IMG/VR virus record: IMGVR_UViG_3300036846_000472
Span: 1 to 43,748 of that record
DNA length: 43,748 nucleotides
From: a virus
Direction: 5' to 3' (one strand)
Below the pieces are notes generated by a model that did not search any database, had not been told where the DNA came from, and saw only the letters and a list, made by a program, of their open reading frames with translations. The translations under genes and the position numbers were made by a program. Below, one piece after another: positions 25,093 through 32,523 of this stretch (position 1 is the first letter of the stretch; each line of letters opens with the position of its first letter).

Positions 25093-25937
25093 CCACCGCG
25101 GCCAACCCGTTCCTGGACGACGCGCCGCAGGAGTCGCTCGCGCAGGTCGAGCGGCTCTGGAGCGTCACGACGCTCATCCGCAACGGGCTCCCGACAGGCG
25201 AGGGACTGATCCGGTGGGGCCTCAACCTCGTCGCGGCAGCGTCCCTCGACAAGCGCGCGACGATCGACGCGATGGTGAAGGACGAGGGCCGGGAGGCGAC
25301 GATCAAATGGCTCGCCGGCGAGCGCGACCGGGCAGGGCACAAGGCGCGGACCCGCGGCACGGACATTCACGCGATCGCGGAGAAGCGCTCCCTCGGGCTC
25401 GACCCGGGCCCGGTGCCCGCCGAGCTCGTCCCCTACGTCGAGCAGCTTGAGCGGTGGGAGCGGAAGTGGAAGCCGAAGCCGCTCATGGCGGAGGCGCCCG
25501 TCTACAACGTCGAGCACCGCTACGCGGGAACGCTGGACGGCATCTGGGAGGTCGGAGGCCGGCGCGTCGTCATCGACTACAAGACGACCGACAAGGGCCC
25601 CGACGCCTACTCCCGTCCGCCCTACCCGGAGGTCGCGCTCCAGTTGTGCGCCTACCGGCGGGCTCAGTGGGTCGGCGTCCTCTCGGAGCAGCGCTACGCG
25701 TCCGGGAAGCGCTACTACCTCTTCGACCCGACCGTCGCGCACGAGCCGATGCCCGAGGTCGACGGCGCGCTCTGCGTCGTCATCAGCCCCTACGACTGCT
25801 TCGCCGTCGCCGTCCGGACCGGCGAGGAGGTCTGGCGCGCGTTCCTCGCGGTCCAGGCCGCAGCCGCCTGGGAGCTCGGCGGCAACCAGGAGGCCTTCGG
25901 CGCCGTCCTGGACGCGCTCGAGCCGGAGGGGGAGTGA
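25089..25937 (+). CDS. RecB/Cas4-like PD-(D/E)XK exonuclease
   Basis: A 282-residue product in the RecB-like nuclease family. Key pieces are RGTDIHAIAEKR (His94), a basic/acidic helix through 130, YAGTLDGIWEVG (Asp150), RRVVIDYKTT (Asp163, Lys165) and EVALQLCAYRRAQ (Gln186, Tyr189). These are motifs I-III plus the Q-x-x-x-Y of the family. No cysteines for the Cas4 iron-sulfur cluster stand out. It probably degrades DNA ends for recombination in the early operon; a recombinase partner is not seen. Confidence 0.85.
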   Translation: MTTAANPFLDDAPQESLAQVERLWSVTTLIRNGLPTGEGLIRWGLNLVAAASLDKRATIDAMVKDEGREATIKWLAGERDRAGHKARTRGTDIHAIAEKRSLGLDPGPVPAELVPYVEQLERWERKWKPKPLMAEAPVYNVEHRYAGTLDGIWEVGGRRVVIDYKTTDKGPDAYSRPPYPEVALQLCAYRRAQWVGVLSEQRYASGKRYYLFDPTVAHEPMPEVDGALCVVISPYDCFAVAVRTGEEVWRAFLAVQAAAAWELGGNQEAFGAVLDALEPEGE

Positions 25938-26002
25938 CGTGGGTGGTCATCGCCTTGGTGACGCTCGTTCTCCTCGCTCTGGCCTGGGAGTCCAGAAGGT
26001 GA
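25934..26002 (+). CDS. 22-residue membrane peptide
   Basis: GTG overlaps the RecB stop and the stop overlaps the next GTG by 4 bases, so it fits the operon's overlap pattern exactly. The product is one hydrophobic helix (MTWVVIALVTLVLLALAWES) followed by two arginines. Such micro-proteins may act as membrane anchors; the function is unknown. Confidence 0.55.
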   Translation: MTWVVIALVTLVLLALAWESRR

Positions 26003-26265
26003 TCCCCTGCCGCTCCTGCGAGGCCGGCATCTTCTTCGCCGTCACGTCCAAGAACGGCGCGGCGATCCCGCTGGACGTCCGGCGGAGCGCCGAGGGGAAC
26101 ATCGTGCTCGTCGGCGCCGCAACCGACGGGAAGCCGCTCGCTCACGTTCTGACGTCGGCGGAGCTCGAGCTCGCCCGGACGCGCGGGACGCTCTCCCTCT
26201 TCACCACCCACCTCCAGACCTGCCCCGACGCCGCCAAGTGGCGGCAACCGAAAGGAGACGCATGA
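25999..26265 (+). CDS. Small zinc-binding phage protein
   Basis: An 88-residue product starting VIPCRSCEAGIFFAVTSKNG, with a C-x2-C near the start and His-x4-Cys near the end (FTTHLQTCPDAAKW), so one zinc site is likely. The opening is familiar from small proteins in actinophage early regions, but no function is established. GTG was chosen because of the GTGA overlap. Confidence 0.7.
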   Translation: MIPCRSCEAGIFFAVTSKNGAAIPLDVRRSAEGNIVLVGAATDGKPLAHVLTSAELELARTRGTLSLFTTHLQTCPDAAKWRQPKGDA

Positions 26266-26615
26266 ACCCCGCAGTCGAACTGGCCGAGGCCCCGCCGGAC
26301 GGAACCAGCGAGGGCCCCGACGCTGAGAAGGGCAAGCTCTTCGACGTCCCCCGCGTCCGCGTGATCGTTGACGAGACGGACCCGACCGTCATCAAGCTCG
26401 CCTTCTCCGGAAGCGTCGAGCTCGACCGGACGTCCGGCAAGGACGTCGCCTTCTACAACGACCTCGCCGCCGGCCAGGAGTGCGAGCTCGTGATCTACTG
26501 CCACGCCGCCGGCGCGACGATGCGCCACCGGCGGGACGCGGAAGGGGACGTCGACGCGATCGTCCAGACGAAGAGCCTCGTCGTGACCGGGCTGTTCCTG
26601 GAGCGCCCGGAGTAG
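26262..26615 (+). CDS. Strand-rich protein of unknown function
   Basis: A 117-residue product with an acidic N-terminus and a strand-rich core (RVRVIVDETDPTVIKLAFSG, then CELVIYCHAAGATMRHRRD). The ribosome site is AAAGGAG. In actinophages similar proteins lie near nuclease and replication genes; no function is known. The stop shares a base with the next GTG. Confidence 0.65.
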   Translation: MNPAVELAEAPPDGTSEGPDAEKGKLFDVPRVRVIVDETDPTVIKLAFSGSVELDRTSGKDVAFYNDLAAGQECELVIYCHAAGATMRHRRDAEGDVDAIVQTKSLVVTGLFLERPE

Positions 26616-27085
26616 TGATCGAGGTTCGGCTCACCGAGCTTGAGATGTGTCTCGCGGCGCACGTCGGCATCCTCCGTCACGTCCGCGCGCTCCGGGCGGG
26701 CCGGCGTGAGTCGCGCGGGCTCGGGGAGAACGGCGATCCGTGGGCGAAGCACATTCACGGCGCCGCTGGCGAGCTCGCCTACGCGAAGGTGTCGGGCAGG
26801 TATTGGAGCGGCGCCGGCGTCTCCTACGAGAACGACGACGACGTCTCCGGAGTCCAGGTCCGCTGCCGCGCTAAGCACACCTACGAGCTCTACGTCTGGC
26901 CCGACGATCCCGACGACGCGCTCTACGTCCTCGTGACCGGCGTGATGCCCGAGCTCCGCGTCCACGGAACGATCTTCGGCTTCGAGGCGAAGGCCTACGG
27001 GCGGTTCGGCTCCCACGTCCCGGGAGCCCACCCCGCCTACTTCCTGCGGCACGACCAACTCGACCCATTGGAGGCGACCGTATGA
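26615..27085 (+). CDS. Protein of unknown function, nuclease-fold-like
   Basis: A 156-residue product. HIHGAAGELAYAKVSGRYW followed by strands with VQVRCRAKHTYEL and LYVLVTGVMPELRVHG, and a late FGFEAKAYGRF, recalls PD-(D/E)XK-type folds with acid-x-K elements (GELAYAK, RAKH), but the match is loose. GTG 26615 shares one base with the upstream TAG. The next gene's ribosome site (GGAGGCGACC) lies in its 3' end. Confidence 0.6.
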   Translation: MIEVRLTELEMCLAAHVGILRHVRALRAGRRESRGLGENGDPWAKHIHGAAGELAYAKVSGRYWSGAGVSYENDDDVSGVQVRCRAKHTYELYVWPDDPDDALYVLVTGVMPELRVHGTIFGFEAKAYGRFGSHVPGAHPAYFLRHDQLDPLEATV

Positions 27086-28338
27086 GTCCTGTCCCGTTGA
27101 TCGACCTGCAACGCCGGCTGACGATCGTCGGCGCGATCCGCGCCGGCGGCGAGAAGCCGGAGCGCGGCGTCGGGAAGAAGCTCGAGGCCTGGCGCCTGAC
27201 GAGTCCGCGCCGCGAGCTCATCGAACAGGCCGCGGTGCTCTACGGCGGCGAACCGACCTCCTGGGCGAGCTCCGTCGGGGAGGAGTGGCAGACCTACACC
27301 GACGCGCCAGAGCTCCCCGTCCTCGTCATGCCGGGCTACTCGATCCGGCAGTCCTACGAGCTCTGGGAGGGCGCGACGAAGCGCTCCCGGCTCTGCGACG
27401 GGATCGAGGAGGACCTAACCGGCGGGCCGTGCATCTGCGCGGCGGAGGGCGTCGACCGATGCGACCTCTACACCCGGCTCGTCGTCTGCCTGCCCGAGCT
27501 CGACACCGTGCTCGGCTGGCGGCTCATCACCCGCGGCGCGAACGCCGCGCTCGAGCTTCCCACCATGCTCGCGCTCACCGAGGCGAAGTCGAACGGCAGG
27601 ACGTTCGTCCCGGCGAAGTTGCGGCTCGACCAGCGCCGGGGCGTCAAGGACGGCCAGACCGTCCGCTACGTCGTCCCGACGCTCGACCTCGGCATCGGCT
27701 ACCTCGCCCTCGCGCAGCCCAACGAGGGACGGGAGCTCCCGAGTGGGCCGACCCCAACCCCGGCCCAGAGGAGAGAGCCGACTGTCGAGCAGGCCCTTGC
27801 CGCCGTCGAAGCTCCCACCCCCGCAAGAGCCCAGGGGAGCCGCTCGGCGGCGGCGATGGGCTCACCTCCCGAGGAGCACGGCCCGCCCCCGGTCCCGCCC
27901 GACGCGGAGGCCGGCGGTCAGGCCGCGCCCGAGGCGGAGCCCGCGCCGGCGGAGCCCGCGGAGCAGCAGACGAAGAAGCTCACCGCGCCACAGTCGAAGA
28001 AGCTCGACGTCCTCGTCGGCAAGCTCCGCCCAGATCACCTGACCACGGAGAGCCTCTGGCAGTCGATCGCCGGTCTAAGGAACCTAGATCGTGACGTGAT
28101 GATCGAAGCGATCGGCGGGCGCGACGTCGACGGGATGCTCCACTGGGCGCCGCTCCGGGACTCCCTCTACCGCCCCGAGGCGATGCAGTTGATCGACTGG
28201 CTCGAGGTGAAGCTCGCGCGGGTGGAGGCCGCGGCGTCCACGCCGGCAGCGGAGCCCGAGCCCGTCAACACGCCGGAAGGCGACCCGGGGCCCGAGCAGG
28301 GCCCGATCCCCTACGACGAGTTCCCGCCGGGCTATTGA
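27082..28338 (+). CDS. phiC31 gp3-like recombination directionality factor
   Basis: A 418-residue protein. The N-terminal 215 residues fit the gp3-like directionality factor family that turns a large serine integrase towards excision: PLIDLQRRLTIVGAIRAGG, KKLEAWRLTSPRRELIEQAA, LYGGEPTSWAS, SYELWEG ... SRLCDG, GGPCICAAEGVDRCDLYTRL and WRLITRGANAALELP. Residues about 220-300 are a Pro/Ala linker. The remainder is a helical extension (TAPQSKKLDVLVGKLRPDHL onward) that may be a second module. Family membership is from remembered family patterns. A directionality factor far from the integrase, in the early operon, is the phiC31/BT1 arrangement. Confidence 0.78.
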   Translation: MSPVPLIDLQRRLTIVGAIRAGGEKPERGVGKKLEAWRLTSPRRELIEQAAVLYGGEPTSWASSVGEEWQTYTDAPELPVLVMPGYSIRQSYELWEGATKRSRLCDGIEEDLTGGPCICAAEGVDRCDLYTRLVVCLPELDTVLGWRLITRGANAALELPTMLALTEAKSNGRTFVPAKLRLDQRRGVKDGQTVRYVVPTLDLGIGYLALAQPNEGRELPSGPTPTPAQRREPTVEQALAAVEAPTPARAQGSRSAAAMGSPPEEHGPPPVPPDAEAGGQAAPEAEPAPAEPAEQQTKKLTAPQSKKLDVLVGKLRPDHLTTESLWQSIAGLRNLDRDVMIEAIGGRDVDGMLHWAPLRDSLYRPEAMQLIDWLEVKLARVEAAASTPAAEPEPVNTPEGDPGPEQGPIPYDEFPPGY

Positions 28339-28607
28339 TCGACGTCGACGCGACCCGGGCGCGAGCCCGCGACCTCTGGGCGTGGGCGGACGGCTACGAG
28401 GACACGAACGCCGGCCACGCAAGCCGCTGCCGGCTCGTTGCCCGGGACGTGCTCGATCTGGCGGAGGCGCTCGAGGCGGAGCAGGGCGCCCGGGTCGCGA
28501 TGCAGGAGAACTACCAGCGCTGCCTCGACCTCATCTCCTCCCGCGCCTACGAGCGGATGCTGGAGGCGCCCATCGTCCGCCCGAACGGAGTCAACCCGTT
28601 CGTATGA
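28335..28607 (+). CDS. Small helical protein of unknown function
   Basis: A 90-residue product from a TTG start (TTGA overlap with the previous stop). It is helical throughout (RARARDLWAWADGYEDTN, LVARDVLDLAEALEAEQGAR) and recalls short phage proteins with no known role. Confidence 0.6.
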   Translation: MIDVDATRARARDLWAWADGYEDTNAGHASRCRLVARDVLDLAEALEAEQGARVAMQENYQRCLDLISSRAYERMLEAPIVRPNGVNPFV

Positions 28608-29044
28608 GCGATGAGGCCCGCCACGAGTACCGCAGCGACAACCGCATCCTGTCGATCGTCGCGGCGCCTGCCGGATGGTGGGCGCTCACCCGTCGGGAGA
28701 AGGACGACGGCTACGACCCGACCACGAGCTCGATCTACGACGTCGCCTACGTCGAGCCGATCGCCGTGTTCGCGCTCATGGAGACGGTCGAGCGGCTCTG
28801 GAAGATCACCCCGGACCCGCTCCCCGACTATGAGGAGCACGAACGCTTCGAGGTCGAGGAGCCCGACGAGCCCGAGCCGACGTTCCCGCACACCTACGTC
28901 ATGCCCGTCCCCTGGCACTCGGGCGAGAGGTCGTTCCTCGGCGCCGACGAGCTCGACGTCCTCTCGACGCCCGACCTGATCGTGCACCCGCCCTTCGACC
29001 TGACGAGCCCCTGGGTGCGCGAGTTCTTCCAGCGCGAGCTATGA
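28604..29044 (+). CDS. Acidic protein of unknown function
   Basis: A 146-residue product with an N-terminal strand-rich region (NRILSIVAAPAGWWALTRRE) and an acidic middle (EEHERFEVEEPDEPEP). No family is recognised. It overlaps its neighbours by 4 bases and lies directly upstream of the replication ATPase, so a replication-linked role is possible. Confidence 0.65.
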   Translation: MSDEARHEYRSDNRILSIVAAPAGWWALTRREKDDGYDPTTSSIYDVAYVEPIAVFALMETVERLWKITPDPLPDYEEHERFEVEEPDEPEPTFPHTYVMPVPWHSGERSFLGADELDVLSTPDLIVHPPFDLTSPWVREFFQREL

Positions 29045-30324
29045 GCGACGAGGAGCCAACGATCCAGGAGCTCCAGGCGCTCGTCCGGGACGTGTTCGCC
29101 GGCGCCGCGGAGACGAACGGCTCCCGGGAGTGGAACGAGGTGATCCCCGACGAAGCGATCGTCTTTGAGCCGCTCCGCGCGTTCCTGGAGCGCGACCTCC
29201 CGCCCGCCGTCTCCCTCGTCGGGGAGGCGCGCGGCGGCACGAACCTCCTCCCGCAGTTCGGGTGGGTGATGCCGTGGGGCAGGGAAGGGTCGGGCAAGAC
29301 GAGCGTCCTCGTGGACCTCCTCTTCTACTGCTGTGCGGGCCTGGACTGGCTCGACTACGCCGTCCTCCGCCCGCTCCGGATCGTCGTCGTCGTCAACGAG
29401 GGCATCCCCGGCGGACTCCAGGACAAGCTCCGCCAGAAGGTCGAGGTCTGGGACGGGGACGTCGACCTCGTCCTGGACAACCTCTCCGTCTACGCGAGCC
29501 CCTGGGGTCGGTTCACGTTCCGCAACGAGCAGATGGTCGAACACGCCCGCGCCTACTGCACGGAGGTCGGGGCGGACTACTTCGCGCTCGACCCGCTCCA
29601 CACGCTCGGCACGACCGGCGCCGGCGCCCCGACCGAGACGGAGGAGTTCAAGCAACGGCTCCAGGACTTCGGCGTCTGGGACAACATCGGCGCGATCACC
29701 GCGCACCATGCCAACAAGGGCGGGATGGTGAGCGGCGACTGGGGACGCCACCCCGACACCGTGATCCACCTGGAGAAGGACGGCAAGAACCCGGCGACCC
29801 GCTGCACGATCGAAAAGGCCCGGCCCGCCGACCCGACGGAGCTCGGCGTCCCGTTCCTCCTCAACTGGAAGGTGGAGACGCTCGGGTACGAGAGGCAGGC
29901 GATTGACCTCATCCCGACGCTGCCGATCAGCGAGGTAGTCGAGGCGATCAAGGCGGCGCTGACCGAGCACGGCCCGCTCTCGAAGGGCAAGCTCGAGCAG
30001 CTTTCGGACGCCCCGGAGCGGCAGGTCCGCAAGGGCCTGGAGGCCGCTCTGAGGGCGCACGAGGTCGAAATCCGCAAGGAAGGCCGCGCGCACGTCGTTT
30101 ACCTTGCCGAGCAGCTTGCCGAGCAAACCGACCTGGACGAGCAAATCGGCATGGATACAGGCTCAGAGCTCGGCACGGAGGACTTGCCGAGCTTGCCGAG
30201 CAACGATTCTGGCCCCGAAGGCCGGACTATCTCGGCAAACCCTCCCCCCTCCCTAAAGGGAGGGGAGGGTTGCCGAGCTAAGGACGGGGCGCCCGACGAC
30301 GACGACGAAAATCCGTTCCTGTGA
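29041..30324 (+). CDS. RepA/RecA-like AAA replication ATPase
   Basis: A 427-residue protein of the AAA_25/RepA-like helicase group. Walker A is GREGSGKTS (80-88), Walker B YFALDPLHTLG (about 180-190), followed by AITAHHANKGG and the sensor region. After residue 300 comes a winged-helix-like domain (ISEVVEAIKAALTEHGPLSK, then APERQVRKGLEAALR). The last 65 residues are low complexity and overlap iteron-like repeats and a hairpin in the DNA (30104-30278), including the odd peptide NPPPSLKGGEG. No phage DNA polymerase or primase is seen, so this is probably the initiator/helicase loader that recruits host enzymes. Confidence 0.83.
   Translation: MSDEEPTIQELQALVRDVFAGAAETNGSREWNEVIPDEAIVFEPLRAFLERDLPPAVSLVGEARGGTNLLPQFGWVMPWGREGSGKTSVLVDLLFYCCAGLDWLDYAVLRPLRIVVVVNEGIPGGLQDKLRQKVEVWDGDVDLVLDNLSVYASPWGRFTFRNEQMVEHARAYCTEVGADYFALDPLHTLGTTGAGAPTETEEFKQRLQDFGVWDNIGAITAHHANKGGMVSGDWGRHPDTVIHLEKDGKNPATRCTIEKARPADPTELGVPFLLNWKVETLGYERQAIDLIPTLPISEVVEAIKAALTEHGPLSKGKLEQLSDAPERQVRKGLEAALRAHEVEIRKEGRAHVVYLAEQLAEQTDLDEQIGMDTGSELGTEDLPSLPSNDSGPEGRTISANPPPSLKGGEGCRAKDGAPDDDDENPFL
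30104..30278. repeat. Iteron-like repeats (TTGCCGAGC), candidate replication origin
   Basis: TTGCCGAGC occurs exactly at 30104-30112, 30116-30124, 30184-30192, 30193-30201 and 30270-30278. Two inverted copies match 8 of 9 bases (30168-30176 and 30230-30238). All lie in the 3' end of the replication ATPase gene, as the lambda origin lies inside gene O. Iterons for the encoded initiator are the favoured explanation. Confidence 0.6.
30231..30277. repeat. Large near-perfect hairpin inside the ATPase gene end
   Basis: CTCGGCAA followed by a C-rich arm, a TAAA loop and the mirrored G-rich arm ending TTGCCGAG form a stem of about 20 base pairs, with only three extra bases in the left arm. The translated peptide PPPSLKGGEG is typical of dispersed hairpin elements found in bacterial genomes, so an inserted repeat element is an alternative to an origin structure. 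Confidence 0.7.
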
Positions 30325-30776
30325 CCAGGCCGGCGCGCGTCCCCGTCGCACCGCTCAAGGCCCGCGCGCGCATCTGGACGGGCGCGATCCCCGGGACGCA
30401 CGAGCCCGGCTTCCGCGAGGCGCCGATCGTCCAGTACGAGACGCCCGAGCTCATCCGCCAGATGGCCCACGGCGACGACCTCGAGCTCAAGCTCTACGCG
30501 TTCCGGATGGGCGAGTGCAACGTCCTCCTCGGCCACGAGCCCGCGAACGGCGGGCCGCTCCGCTGGCACCTGACCATCTCCTGCCCGGACCGCCACCCGA
30601 CCTGGGATGAGGTCAAGACGGCGAAGTACCGGCTCACCGGCCCGGACGTCCCGATGGCGATGTTCCTCCCGCCCGCGTCCGAGTACGTCAACGAGCGGCA
30701 AGACCACGTGTTCCAACTCTGGGAGCTCCTCGACGGCGAGGCCCGGGACGCCTGGACGGTAGGAGGAGGCGCGTGA
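30321..30776 (+). CDS. DUF7694-like protein of unknown function
   Basis: A 151-residue product. The C-terminal half (RWHLTISCPDRHPTWDEVK, then YRLTGPDVPMAMFLPPASEY and HVFQLWEL) matches a small domain common in phages of Gram-positive hosts (DUF7694 as I recall it), whose role is unknown. It overlaps its neighbours by 4 bases. Confidence 0.7.
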   Translation: MTRPARVPVAPLKARARIWTGAIPGTHEPGFREAPIVQYETPELIRQMAHGDDLELKLYAFRMGECNVLLGHEPANGGPLRWHLTISCPDRHPTWDEVKTAKYRLTGPDVPMAMFLPPASEYVNERQDHVFQLWELLDGEARDAWTVGGGA

Positions 30777-31303
30777 ACGGCGAACCCGCGAGCGGATGGT
30801 CGAGTCCCGGATCGAGCGCGTCACCGTCGACGCCCGTCTCCAGTGGCACATCTCCCGGTGGAAGCGATGGCGGAAGTTCGGCTGGCAAGTCCAGGCCCTT
30901 GTCGCCCGGGATGAGTCCCACGTCATCGCTCTCGCGTATCGCACCCGGGCGCAGCCGCCACCTCGTCTACGTCGAGAGCGCGCAGGCGATCCGCCGGCGC
31001 CACGAGGCGCGGATCGCAGCAGACGCGCCGCCGGCACCTGACGCGACCCCCGAGCTCGAGCGCGCCTACCGGGCGCTCCAGCTGCACTGGCTCCGGACGA
31101 TCCCCGGGTACCGCGCGGAGGCCCGGCAGCGGGTCGCCGCGACCGCTCGAGCGGCGGAGCAGAAGGCGCGCCGGTTTGAGATTGCGGACGGCCTGGAGCT
31201 CGCGCGGCCCCGGTACGTCGCCAACGCCGGCGCCGTCCGACCGGCGATCGACCCGCGCGCCGTCCAACGCGGGCTCCGCGAGCTCCTGGAGGCGGACGCG
31301 TGA
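30773..31303 (+). CDS. Protein of unknown function, apparently split by frameshifts
   Basis: GTG 30773 has an ideal ribosome site (AGGAGGAGG) and overlaps the previous stop, but its frame first reads Ser/Pro/Gly-rich sequence unlike a real protein. From about 30796 to 30945 the next frame reads a plausible protein (VESRIERVTVDARLQWHISR, continuing to VIALAYRTR). From about 30947 the first frame takes over well (GRSRHLVYVESAQAIRRRHE to the end). A +1 shift at ACCCGGG (30943-30949) restores one continuous protein of about 170 residues. It is either programmed frameshifting, two compensating indels or an assembly error. No family is recognised; the C-terminal half is basic and helical. Confidence 0.5.
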   Translation: MNGEPASGWSSPGSSASPSTPVSSGTSPGGSDGGSSAGKSRPLSPGMSPTSSLSRIAPGRSRHLVYVESAQAIRRRHEARIAADAPPAPDATPELERAYRALQLHWLRTIPGYRAEARQRVAATARAAEQKARRFEIADGLELARPRYVANAGAVRPAIDPRAVQRGLRELLEADA

Positions 31304-31430
31304 TCCGCGCCTGTTCGTCAGCCGAACGCGGTACGCTTCGACGCTACGGCGACCTCCCTTACGGCGGAACTCCCCGAGCGGCACGGCAAGGCGAGGCCGA
31401 CGCATCATCCAGCCCCGAAGGGAAGGGAAC
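31304..31430 (+). promoter_or_regulatory. Short intergenic gap, possible promoter
   Basis: One of few true gaps in the early operon. It holds the motif GGTACGCT at 31330-31337, shared with TGTACGCT at 33633-33640 just before queD. A short frame from GTG 31300 crosses it but has poor protein character. Promoter assignment is tentative. Confidence 0.3.
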
Positions 31431-31898
31431 ATGAGCGCCACGACCGATACCACTCAGAACGTCCGGGCGGAGCTTGCCGCGCTCGGAGAGCCGCTCCGCC
31501 AGCAGATCAAGGAGCTCGACAAGACGATCGCTGCCCGGCGGGCGGAGCTCGATGAGATGACCAACACGAGGCGAGACGCCGCGAAGGCGTTGAGCTTCAT
31601 CGACCCGACCTTCGAGCCCAAGGCGAAGCCGGGCCCGAAGGCGAAGCCGCCGACGAGCGGCTACGCGAACGGCACCTACGGCGTCTCCCCGCCGACGCTC
31701 GCCTCGATCCGCGAGTGGCTCACCGAGCACGTCAACGGCGGCACGTTCACCGGCACGTCGCTCATGGAGGCCGGCTTCAACATCGCGTCCCTGCCGACGC
31801 TCCGGAACGCGCTCAACGCGTTCCACGACGAAGGGTTCATCGCCCTTGACCATCGGAGCAAGGGCGGCGGGAAGGTCTACAAGCTGGCGAGGGCCTGA
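31431..31898 (+). CDS. Coiled-coil and winged-helix DNA-binding protein
   Basis: A 155-residue product. An N-terminal coiled coil (about 12-50, LGEPLRQQIKELDKTIAARR) is followed by a basic linker (PKAKPGPKAKPP) and a winged-helix-like domain (LASIREWLTEHVNGGTFTGT, LRNALNAFHDEGFIALDH, GGKVYKLARA). This arrangement suits a dimeric regulator. The ribosome site is GAAGGGAAGGG. Two more small helix-turn-helix-like proteins follow. Confidence 0.72.
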   Translation: MSATTDTTQNVRAELAALGEPLRQQIKELDKTIAARRAELDEMTNTRRDAAKALSFIDPTFEPKAKPGPKAKPPTSGYANGTYGVSPPTLASIREWLTEHVNGGTFTGTSLMEAGFNIASLPTLRNALNAFHDEGFIALDHRSKGGGKVYKLARA

Positions 31899-32326
31899 TG
31901 GCGGGCAAGCACCTGACCCTGTACGACTTCCGCGACCTCGACCTGATGCTCAAGCTGGACGAGACGGCGGGCGCGAGCGGGGCGACGACCCAGGAGCTCG
32001 CGGAGTCGCTCGGCATGGAGGACGACCGGCAGGCGGTCGGGATGCGCGCCGCCTGGATGCGCCGGTACGGCATGTTCGACTTCGATGAGGAGCGGCGGCT
32101 CTGGACGCTCTCCTCCGGTGGGGAGCGGGTCGTCGCCGCGAAGCTCCGCGCCGCGCAGGCCAAGACGATCGACACCGTTCCCGACGAGTCCCTGATCGAC
32201 GTGATGGCGCACGTCACGAGCCGCTACCGGCTCGGGGACCCGATCATGGCGACGATGATCCGGAGGGAGTTCGCGTTCGGGACGAACCCGCGCTCCGCCG
32301 CCTACAACGGGCACCGCCGGCGATGA
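31898..32326 (+). CDS. Winged-helix-like regulatory protein
   Basis: A 142-residue product. LMLKLDETAGASGATTQELA, SLGMEDDRQAVGMRAAWMRR and DEERRLWTLSSGGERVVAAK read like a winged helix with a beta wing. The C-terminal IMATMIRREFAFGTNPRS may be a second helical element. It is a phage transcription regulator candidate; the target is unknown. Confidence 0.65.
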   Translation: MAGKHLTLYDFRDLDLMLKLDETAGASGATTQELAESLGMEDDRQAVGMRAAWMRRYGMFDFDEERRLWTLSSGGERVVAAKLRAAQAKTIDTVPDESLIDVMAHVTSRYRLGDPIMATMIRREFAFGTNPRSAAYNGHRRR

Positions 32327-32523
32327 GCGGCGACCCCGAAGTGATGGCGGAGCTCGCCGCGATCCGCGAGAGCCTCGCGCGGCTGGAGGCTCGCGCCGAG
32401 GAGCAGGCCCGCTTCCGGAAGGACGCTCTCGACGTCGCGCTCGAGTGGCTCCGGACGACTCACGAAGCCTGGCGCGCGATGCTCGCGGAGTGGGAAGCGC
32501 GGGCGCCGAAGGCGCACCCATGA
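32323..32523 (+). CDS. Small coiled-coil protein
   Basis: A 66-residue product that is one long charged helix (AELAAIRESLARLEARAEEQ). It is coupled to both neighbours by ATGA overlaps. It may be an oligomerising partner of the preceding protein. No family is recognised. Confidence 0.6.
   Translation: MSGDPEVMAELAAIRESLARLEARAEEQARFRKDALDVALEWLRTTHEAWRAMLAEWEARAPKAHP

Noticed and set aside
25653-25664. Match to GCGCACAACTG of the 19-bp repeats on the minus strand
   Set aside because: Lies inside the conserved RecB-like motif (QLCAY codons) and extends no further than 11 bases, so it is likely chance.
30773-30945. Ser/Pro/Gly-rich N-terminal half of the frame from GTG 30773
   Set aside because: Low-complexity translation typical of a wrong frame in GC-rich DNA; the neighbouring frame reads a plausible protein, so it is treated as a frameshifted gene.
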